Below, piece by piece: positions 57,901 through 64,000 of a stretch of DNA of 64,000 nucleotides (positions are counted from its first letter, which is position 1; each line of letters starts with the position of its first letter). Under the pieces are notes generated by a model. The model was not told the origin of the DNA, ran no database searches, and saw nothing but the letters and a program-made list of their open reading frames with translations. The translations under genes and the position numbers were made by a program. Source of the stretch: Trebouxia sp. TZW2008 (taxonomy: Eukaryota; Chlorophyta; Trebouxiophyceae; Trebouxiales; Trebouxiaceae); NCBI GenBank assembly GCA_002118135.1, contig BDIU01000155.1:310001-374000 (forward strand), in the 5' to 3' direction.

Positions 57901-59811
57901 CATATGCATGATGAAAATAATTCCAGAAAGTGTCATGGCTGTGCGTGTCAACAAGGCGTCTAGAAGCTCAGCTGTCCATCCACTATCTGCAGCACATGCA
58001 CAAGTCGTGATGCTTGTCTTTGCTGATGCTGCCACCATACACAGCACAGCCGAGCCACTGCATCCTGAAGCTCAACTGCATCATCTGCCATCTGCAACAC
58101 ATTGCATGTCACCTGGACATAAGAATTAGAAGCGATGCTCAGGTATGTTCTTGAATGGTGTTGGATATGGGCTGCATCTGCAAAAGAGCCCGCAAGATTG
58201 TTGCATGACATGCAAGTATTGCAAACGCGTATGGGGGATGACCATACAATAGCGCTTGATCATGCTACATTGGGTAGATCATACTACATTGGCTACCATC
58301 AAAGCTATATATTCCTGTCAAGATCTTGCTACACAGATGTAATGTACACAGGGACTGATAGGTATGGCAGCCCCCCCTTGAAGCAGTCAGCAGACACAAG
58401 CTCATGCACAATGACTTTGCACTTCTGTATCATCATATGCTGCATCAAATGCTTGCCAGCAGCTACAGCAAAGCAGCGCATACCAAGATGCCCTGGTCAT
58501 GCAGGTGGCGTGCAGCCTCCTGCAGGGCTGCTGTGACCTGCCCTGCCCCATCTTCAGTCACAAGCTTAATGAGACCCACCAAGCTGACCAGCAACTCCTC
58601 TGCCTGCATTGTCATGCCACTATTGATGCACAAAGCCAATTTGTAGTGTTTCGCAAAGTCACACTGATGCAGACAGCACAGCCAAGAGTGGTGCTGCATT
58701 CACACTGACCAGCAGCTCCTCCGCCTGCAATGGCATGCAAGCATTGGAGGATAGAGCCAGTCACAAGACGTCAAAACCTGGTTTCAGGCAAGAATGTACA
58801 GCCTTGATCTTTCCCAGCCTCAGACAGCCTCAGACTCACTTGTGCTAAGGCCTGCAGAGTCAGGCCAGCATTGATGCACACAACCCTCAAGGCGCTCTAC
58901 ATAGCTGTACAGACTCGGACAGCACAGCCAAGAATATTGCTGGATTGGTACTGACCAGTTGCTCTTCTGCCAGAAGTGTCATGCTACCATTGATGCAGAA
59001 CGTCAGTCAAGACATGATACAGAGTAGTATCAGCACAAAGAGCACAGCCTAGATCATTGTCAGCCCAATGAATCTAAGGCATGCAGTTGCCTTGGGGTCA
59101 AACTGGAAGACACTGAAGGCAATGGGCAAACTAATATTGATAGGAGTAGGAGGATTGCGATGTGCTCAAGTGGAGTCATACCTCTTCAGCTTCACGTCCA
59201 GCCATGCACGCCTCTTCATCATCTTCATTCACCGTTGCATGAAAGCTGGAAAGAGCAAGCTTGACCTGCATGCAAGTAAGTGCAAGCAGCTTAGTCTGTG
59301 GCCACAGCATTGTTTCTTTGTGTACTGTGACCTAAATCGCAAGCGACTGTATGCCCCAGCTGGTGCGTTGAGTGCATCTGAGACTATATGTACAGCCGAT
59401 TTTACTGGCTTGTTCTGCGCTGTCTGCAGTGCTGCTGCTGGCGGTCACAAGCGATACTGCTCAGGCAGTAATTCCAAGCAGTGTTGCATAGAAGCCATTG
59501 AAGCTGTGCAAATGCGTTTCTGTGTATCTCACCTGATGCAGAATGCCATCTTGCAGAGAATGCTTTGCTGCATTGGGCCATGCCTGTAGTGTCTCCTGCA
59601 GCCTTGCTGTGCTGCACTTCTGCAGTCGGCAGTCATCAAGTAAAGCACAGTCTGAGGTGGGGATGCACGCTGCATTCTGAGCTCCAGGCAACACAGCAGA
59701 GACGTCAAGATCGGGTTTGATTACCTTGGCGACCAATGCATCGTGAGCTGGAGCGATTTGTTCAGCTTGCAGAGCGTTCAGTAGCTCTTGCGCCTCACTT
59801 GTTAATTGCAT
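42905..59811 (-). CDS. NCAPG2: Condensin-2 complex subunit G2
   Basis: HEAT-repeat subunit of condensin II, which compacts and stiffens mitotic chromosomes in the nucleus. Exons with consistent phases: 59533-59811, 59182-59265, 58484-58603, 57709-57844, 56014-56180, 54752-54907, 54170-54406, 53045-53213, 52168-52354, 50908-51032, 49951-50213, 49338-49555, 48448-48645, about 48040-48200, 47654-47851, about 46573-46850, 45970-46225, 45093-45531, 44493-44694, 43764-43925, 43298-43355 and 42905-43110, about 1,400 residues. Blocks that match the family in order: 'ELQDAVARLCCLWW', 'CTDGRKFIAHLF', 'AYGEIIFKAW', 'VRNNALQLMIDAFPLQD', 'GVCILLDTYWELLP', 'VAYDSSSPGLRLAVVQGL', 'LLHDSALKVRTALADLLL' and 'VQQLLDVMGQDVAPVAQRI'. 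The C-terminal third is weakly conserved, with Ala/Gln-rich insertions. Junctions around exons 14-16 are not settled. Most introns hold ghosts of adjacent exons. Confidence 0.9.
43430..44090 (-). repeat. Ghosts of NCAPG2 exons 20 and 21
   Basis: The start of exon 20 ('ENDKEN') recurs upstream as 'EHDKE' and 'EHDKEN' near 43974 and 44061, spaced 66 and 87 bases, each behind a possible acceptor. The start of exon 21 ('ERMAGSAAS', real at 43355) recurs near 43535 as a 'ECMGGSDA'-like copy, spacing about 185. Confidence 0.75.
47535..47605 (-). repeat. Ghost of NCAPG2 exon 15
   Basis: 'ctcttgcagcatcaggctgcaaaaggggcagg' followed by 'caacagcccctcagata' at about 47560 repeats the middle of the exon at 47750-47812 with few changes (spacing about 197). 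It lies in the downstream intron. Confidence 0.8.
50425..50545 (-). repeat. Ghost of NCAPG2 exon 11
   Basis: 'aggcaggcacag.aa.cttgccagcagac' and 'gcatggctaccctagcgggaccctc' at 50435-50515 copy the acceptor-side part of exon 11 (50130-50213), spacing about 310. The copy lies upstream of the exon on the minus strand and keeps a 'tctgcaac' acceptor-like end. Confidence 0.8.
51310..52070 (-). repeat. Ghosts of NCAPG2 exon 9 donor edge and exon 10 acceptor edge
   Basis: The donor edge of exon 9 ('acatgacagccagcagcaggtcagcaaggg', real at 52166) recurs near 51994, 51866, 51766 and 51680. The acceptor edge of exon 10 recurs near 51320-51360 and 51500-51540 ('ctctcac.ctcctgcac'). Together they fill the intron between exons 9 and 10. 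Confidence 0.85.
52625..53350 (-). repeat. Ghosts on both sides of NCAPG2 exon 8
   Basis: The donor edge of exon 8 ('cctgtgaggcgtttgaga', real at 53044) recurs at 52634 and in diverged form at 52831 (about 200 apart), each including the segment that encodes 'LLDTYWELLPAA'. The acceptor edge recurs on the other side at about 53270-53345 ('ctcagctcctcagactgcttctgcag'). One exon has thus seeded copies in both flanking introns. Confidence 0.85.
53643..54095 (-). repeat. Three ghosts of NCAPG2 exon 7 with donors kept
   Basis: The exon end starting 'cctcagcagg' (real at 54169) recurs at 53995, 53817 and 53647 (spacing 174, 178 and 170). Each copy covers the codons for 'RDLAAANAAVRNNALQLMI' and ends in a sound donor (GTAAGG, GTGAGC, GTAAGT types). 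The middle copy has a one-base frame change near its end. Copies are about 80 percent alike by eye. Confidence 0.92.
55025..55560 (-). repeat. Four ghosts of the 5' half of NCAPG2 exon 6, two in frame
   Basis: The acceptor edge 'ccatcttgggctgcaaatc' (real at 54899) recurs at 55062, 55212, 55362 and 55526 (spacing 163, 150, 150 and 164). The two 150-base steps keep a single open frame of repeated 50-residue units, each with 'NQIVSGRKSVLDAYGEIIFK' or a close variant, ending in a 'ALSIILAQ' linker. The outermost copy is the most decayed. Confidence 0.93.
55840..56600 (-). repeat. Ghosts on both sides of NCAPG2 exon 5
   Basis: The donor edge ('acatgcaaggtgaagagg', real at 56012) recurs at 55846 with codons for 'MIRAAMLPSFLRC' still legible. 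The acceptor edge ('gatgctgggatcatcaaag', real at 56112) recurs near 56257, 56375 and 56526, each with the 'cactgtagcac.tcttcacat' block that encodes 'DVKRCYSARGALALL'. Confidence 0.88.
56890..57267 (+). other. Candidate nested open frames in NCAPG2 intron
   Basis: On the plus strand, opposite to NCAPG2, two overlapping frames look protein-like: 56898-57083 ('SITVIKYDKDIVIVTTPFDP') and 57056-57268, a 70-residue frame with 'HLAQAIEHLVIQGLSKDAAV'. An unusually AT-rich stretch (56770-56830) lies directly upstream and could serve as a promoter. The frames are offset, with no clear intron to join them. No family recognised. Confidence 0.3.
57950..58115 (-). repeat. Ghosts of NCAPG2 exon 4
   Basis: The acceptor edge of exon 4 ('cctgaagctcaagtgccccatccgccatctgcatcacat', real at 57809-57850) recurs near 58062 almost intact and near 57960 in shorter form. 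The 58062 copy still encodes 'ELQDAVARLCCVWW' and keeps the acceptor. Confidence 0.9.
58700..58985 (-). repeat. Ghosts of NCAPG2 exon 3
   Basis: The acceptor edge of exon 3, encoding 'AEELLV' (real at 58603), recurs near 58728 and 58972 with acceptor and adjacent intron ('gaccagcagctcctccgcctgcaatg', 'gaccagttgctcttctgcc'). Confidence 0.78.
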
Positions 59812-60169
59812 GGTGTTGGAACTCGCACAGAGACTCAGAACGAGGAGAACAGCAGCCGCACGGCATTCGCAGCAAGGACTCCGTTAACCATCGAGTTGAA
59901 GCCTGCTGCTAATCAGCATCATCAAGGTCGTGGTCATTCTGTTCAGCGTGCACACTTCTGCGCTGTGCGTGTAGCTGTTGTCGTTGAGTTTTGAAATGCT
60001 GTTGAACTTGCTGACCTGCGCAATGCAAGCAACCTAAAGCCGAACAGGACGCGCCGAGGTCAGTAATGAAGCGGCAGATGGTGGTGTGATGCTTATGCGC
60101 GGAGATTTGTGAGCAAAGCACGACAAAGCAGGCAGGCGTCGCTACCTCAGAGTGGCGAAGCAACCGATC
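59812..60169. promoter_or_regulatory. Head-to-head promoter region, NCAPG2 / exonuclease
   Basis: About 360 bases separate the NCAPG2 start (59811, minus) from the first exonuclease start I favour (60170, plus). Both promoters and 5' leaders must lie here. I see no TATA box; CG dinucleotides are more frequent than in neighbouring introns. Shared control of two chromosome-maintenance genes is an inference from arrangement. Confidence 0.5.
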
Positions 60170-63100
60170 ATGCTGGTCGAGCTGGTGAGCGCGCGGCAAC
60201 GTATGCACCTGCACGAGCCGATGCGTCAGCTGCATCATCTATTTGTGAGATCTTCCTGATGGTTCCTAGTCTCATGTGCCCCTTTCCAGGTGCCAGAAGC
60301 AGAGTTTCTAGTGCTTGAACAAGCTCTCCTGGTGGCTGAGAAGAAGCACGCTCCAGCACCTACAAGGACCGTGTTGTCTCAGAAAACCATAGCAGCTTGC
60401 TTTGCGCCAAAAGTAAAAGCTGGCAAATCACCAAAAAATAAGCCAGCAGTTGGGGCAAGCGATAGCAAGAAGCGCAAGTTGCCCAGCTCATTTGCTCAGC
60501 AGGAAGTGCGAGCTGCACCCATTAAGCGATCTGCCCTGTGCTACACGGTATGCCACGCACCACATGCTGTACCAGCACTGTTGCTCCATTCCTCCTCACT
60601 GTCAACAGCAAACTTCACTCCTCTTGTTCTGGCTTCACGAAATCATCTGTAAGGGGCACAATAGCTTGCTGTAAAGGTGCAAGGCCTCACAGCACATTCT
60701 TGTTTCCACAGGGCCCACTTGTCTAATGCATAGCTCACTGCAAGCACTTGCACGTGCAGGGCCCAGTCATCTATGCATACACGCCATTTGAGGTGGACCA
60801 CCATGTCACACAGCTGTTAAAGACAAACCCAGCAGCCGTCGGCTTTGACATTGAGTGGCGTGTCACATACAAGCCTGGCGAAGTTCGCAAGACTGCCCTG
60901 TTGCAGCTGTGCTCCAAGCAGCAAAACGGGCTGTATAGCTGCCTGTTGCTGCACATTGCACACAGCGGGCTTACACCAGCACTGAAGCAGCTGTTACAGA
61001 ATGAGGTGAGCCAAATCCTATGGCTGCTATACTTTGTTGTGGTGACTGGCTACACGTTTTAGCACAGGGTTTGCACTAGCTCTTATGCATCATCCCTTCA
61101 AGTTCTCAGCAGGCCTGACTTGTTAGCTACATGGTGCCGCGCGCAAGACAGCACTATTGCAGCTGTGCGGTAAGCAGCATCATGGGTTGTAGAGCTGCCT
61201 GCTGCTGCACATTGCACACAGTGGGCTGACACCAGCGCTGAAACAGCTGCTGCAAAACGAAATGAGCCAAACTGAATGCCTGTAAACACTGCACTATCCC
61301 TTATACAACATGCTGTACCCCAAGTCCTGAGCAGTGACAGTCAACTAGCCAAGTGATCCTGTGTACAAGCATTCACTGTCAAAATTTTCCAGAAGCTAGA
61401 TTTTGAGCATCAAGCTTTGCCTATTTGGATGAAAATCTCTACACAATTGTGCTGCAACTGTGGCAATTTGATATGCAAGTTGCTCTGTTGCGTAGTGTGA
61501 GCTGAAGATGGTGCATCAGGCTGAGTAGATGCCATATCAGTTTTGGCCAGATGTCACACAAACGGCCAAAACTGTATGTGTGACATCTGACCAAAACTGG
61601 CCAGATGTCACACATGTGATTCACATGCAGCACCATGTCTGCATAGATGTGTTTCTAAATCTGCATTTCTGTTAACAACAGCGCATTGTTGGCTTGAGTG
61701 CTCGGCACCAATTCCTCAGCATATCTGTGTACTTTCAGGAGGTCAAGAAGGTGGGTGTTGGCATCTCAGCAGATGCACAGAAGCTGCTCAGGGACTTTGA
61801 CGTGCAGTGCAGCGGCATAGTTTGCCTAGCTGAAGAGGCGGGCACGCGCCTGGACCATAGAACTGGCAGAGGACTTGCTGGTCAGTCCTTTGCCAGTCTT
61901 GCTGCTTTTTATGCTTCCCTGTTTGCTTGAAGTTTATTTTGTTTGACCCTCAAAACAGAAGCCGGAGATTAAAGCAGAACTCACCTGCTTCATGCATGCC
62001 TGCTGTTGATGCATCTGCTCTGTATGCAGATGGTCATTGATGCCATCAATGATTCACAGCTGGTAATGCATGCACTCTTGCAAAGCTGGTGTCACAATAC
62101 ATTTGCTTGAGTCACTGACTTGCTTGCTCGTTTGCTCACTGGTGCATTCACTCGTTCATCTGTTGCATCATTTCATCAGTCCGTTAGCCAAAAGCAAGAC
62201 TCTGCCCCAGTGGCACTCATTTCCAGCTGTAATGCTGACAGATCACCTGTGGAGCTCATGACTTGTCAACCCATCATGACTTATTGAAACCCTTCATGCA
62301 TGCTCTGCAGATTTGGTGCAACAGGTGCTTGGTCATGACTTGGACAAGAGCACAAACATCCGCTGCAGCAATTGGGAAAAGTGTCCTCTGACACCAGAGC
62401 AGAAGGCATATGCCGCTACAGATGCCTACGCCTCCATCAAGCTATATCAGGTGTGTTCATCCAGACTGCTGGCATGCAGTCGTTCAGAAGTTCTTGCAGC
62501 TCTGTCTAGATCGGGCTGTTCTTTTGAGAGGCCCAATTCTTGTTTTTGTTGTTTGAATTATTTGGATGGGAGAGTCATTACCAGGCCCAGATCTGCTATC
62601 TGTGCTGCACATTTTGCATCCAGTCTTCAGACGTATGTGCACCTGGGTGCTAGAAATGCTTATCACTTGCTGCTACAGTTTCACAAGGTGAGTGCTCACG
62701 AGCATTTGTGTCACAGGTGTTGCAGAGCATGCCCCTGCTGCCTGCTCAGCCCAGGCCTGCACCGGTCAGCCCTGCCCCTTGACAGCTGCAATCTCACCAC
62801 CCTGGTGCTGATTAGCATCTATCAGGTGCTGCTGTTGCTGACCATTGTCTATATCACAGGTGTTGCAGAGCATGCCCTTGCTGCCTACACAGCCCAGGCC
62901 TGCACCAGTCAGCCCTGCCCCTGAGCCAGCTGGTGATGAGCCTCGACAGGCACCACTGGTGGTACCAGCACAAGCAGTGCTGCTGCCGCTGCAGCCTGCC
63001 AAACTGGCTGCGTACAAGCTGTTTGTAGAAGAGGTGAGGTTCCTTGCTTGCATGTTGGTAAGCGTTGCATGTCTGACCCAGTACTCTACACCAGACCGGA

Positions 63101-64000
63101 GAACTTGCTTGGTGCAGAACGCAAAACACCCTGAATCTCAGACATCCTGGCATACAGCAACACTAGTTTCTCTGAGATGACAAGAAGTGTCAACAGATTT
63201 GGAAACTTTTGAGGCCCTTAAGTTCATCGTTACTGTGATTCGTGACATTGCTAGGCCTCCCCCAGCGGACCCCTTGCCGCAGGGGTGATCGCACATTAGA
63301 CAAATGCATCGACGTACTTTCATGAAATGCAAAGTTAAGCATGCTGGATGCTTCAGCCACATAAATTCAACAGGTGAGTAAGGCCAGAAGCTAGAGATTG
63401 CTGGCAGAGCTTGAGTATGGAGGCCATAGCTGCACGGCCCACACTACATGAGCACAGTGCAGAGCTACCTAGCCAAGTGAGAAGTTGTTTGATAGCAAGA
63501 GTTCTCACTAAGGAATCCTCTTTTCTTCTCTCCAGTCTCACCATGAAGAATTTGTTCTGCAGGGCTTGAGCATGGAGGCCATAGCAGCGCAGCGCACCCT
63601 GCAATTGGGTACAGTGCAGAGCTACCTAGCTGAGGCCATGACTGCCGGGTACAGCTACCCCTGGCACCGCATGGGCCTGCCGCACCGCCTCTTGGTACCC
63701 CTGTGTCACCACGTCAAGGCGTATCATAAGCAGCAGCAGGCTGAGCATCAGACGCTTCAGCAACAGAGTGAGCAGTCAGGACAGGAGCAGCAGCAGACAG
63801 TTCAGCAGCTACAAGACCAGCAACAGAATGCGCAGCTAAAGCTGCAACAGCAGCAGTCACAGCAGCAGCAGCAGCAGCAGATAGATCAGCAGATAGCTCA
63901 GCAGTTCAAAGTCCAGCAGCAACAGGATCATCAGGTGCGGCTTCAGCAACACAGTGAGCAGGTCCAGCTGCAACCACACACAGAGAGGGGGTGGCTTCAG
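60170..64000 (+). CDS. Werner-type 3'-5' exonuclease with HTH and polyQ tail, partial
   Basis: DEDDy-family DNA exonuclease, nuclear. Exons 60170-60184 (start tentative), 60290-60547, 60760-61005, 61739-61880, 62311-62450, 62860-63033 and 63536 to beyond the window join in phase. The exonuclease core is close to the WRN N-terminal domain: Exo I 'AVGFDIEWR', Exo II region 'LLRDFDVQC', then 'IRCSNWEKCPLTPEQKAYAA' with Exo III 'YAATDAYAS', so the catalytic Asp, Glu and Tyr are present. There is no RecQ helicase after it; a Pro-rich linker leads to 'GLSMEAIAAQRTLQLGTVQ', the helix-turn-helix found at the C-terminus of RecQ helicases, then 'GYSYPWHRMGLP' and a Gln-rich tail cut by the window end. 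An alternative start at 60203 would need a 45-base intron. Introns carry ghosts of exons 3, 6 and 7. Confidence 0.88.
61142..61275 (+). repeat. Ghost of exonuclease exon 3 with dead donor
   Basis: 'cgcaagacagcactattgcagc' at 61142 copies the real 'cgcaagactgccctgttgcagc' at 60886 (spacing 256) through to the exon end. The copy has a TAG stop ('gggttgtag') and the donor GTGAGC has become ATGAGC, so it cannot be spliced as an exon. Confidence 0.92.
61539..61616. repeat. Nested inverted repeat, hairpin-forming
   Basis: 'ttttggccagatgtcacaca' at 61541-61560 is followed by its reverse complement with one mismatch at 61577-61596, then by a direct copy at 61597-61614. A shorter inner pair ('cagttttggcc' at 61539 and 'ggccaaaactg' at 61564) overlaps it. 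The element lies in the intron between exonuclease exons 3 and 4 and does not match an exon. Confidence 0.92.
62713..62790 (+). repeat. Ghost of exonuclease exon 6
   Basis: 'acaggtgttgcagagcatgccc' at 62713 repeats the acceptor and first exon bases at 62857 (spacing 144), and the copy extends about 75 bases over 'LLPTQPRPAPVSPAP' codons before it ends. The acceptor AG and frame are kept at the start. Confidence 0.9.
63372..63480 (+). repeat. Ghost of exonuclease exon 7
   Basis: 'gcttgagtatggaggccatagctgc' at 63409 copies 'gcttgagcatggaggccatagcagc' at 63564 (spacing 155) and continues to 'acagtgcagagctacctagc'. It encodes a damaged version of the helix-turn-helix segment and lies in the upstream intron. 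Confidence 0.9.

Noticed and set aside
60203..60244. Alternative first exon of the exonuclease starting at 60203
   Set aside because: It would need a 45-base intron; the start at 60170 gives a 105-base intron with a canonical donor.
1..64000. Transposons, retroelements or viral insertions
   Set aside because: I looked for reverse transcriptase, integrase and transposase motifs and for long terminal or inverted repeats and saw none; the repeats present derive from local exons or are simple sequence.

Overview
The window is nuclear DNA from a eukaryote, most probably a green alga (Chlorophyta, perhaps a trebouxiophyte). The reasons are intron-dense genes with GT-AG junctions, a GAF-PAS-TKL kinase of the type common in algae, a condensin-II subunit, a GH5 mannanase and many CTTG/ATTC/poly-C microsatellites. 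No ribosome-binding sites, operons, tRNA, rRNA, CRISPR or transposase are visible. The algal assignment is inference from gene content. The gene identities rest on splice phases and motifs read directly from the sequence.

Layout. 1-3420: degenerate tandem repeats. 3450-7947 (minus): secreted GH5 endo-beta-mannanase. 9249-9824 (minus): small one-pass membrane protein. 10037-13278 (plus): AlkA-type DNA-3-methyladenine glycosylase. 14352-21955 (plus): divergent PiT/PHO4-type phosphate transporter with very long introns. 23045-25407 (plus): 716-residue Pro/Ser/Gln-rich protein of unknown function. 25730-26588 (plus): tentative membrane-protein exons. 27233-28996 (plus): F-box/LRR protein. 30465-38293 (minus): GAF-PAS-protein kinase. 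39787-41539 (minus): small coiled-coil-like protein. 42905-59811 (minus): condensin-2 complex subunit G2 (NCAPG2), about 22 exons. 60170-64000 (plus, runs off the end): Werner-type 3'-5' exonuclease with a RecQ-style helix-turn-helix and a polyglutamine tail. The NCAPG2 and exonuclease genes are head to head with about 360 bases between their starts. The mannanase-side membrane-protein gene and the glycosylase gene are also head to head.

The most striking property is not a single gene. In at least five of the larger genes, introns (or 3' flanks) contain tandem, decayed copies of the neighbouring exon edge, in units of about 60-290 bases that often carry the splice acceptor or donor with them. 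I call these exon ghosts. They explain most of the intron length and most of the repetitive sequence, and I list about twenty arrays. Some copies keep an open frame and a good splice site, so they could act as alternative exons, decoys or raw material for new HEAT-type repeats. Others carry stop codons or a mutated donor.

The genes do not form a pathway. NCAPG2 (mitotic chromosome folding), the WRN-type exonuclease and the alkylbase glycosylase are all genome-maintenance proteins, but only the first two share a promoter region.
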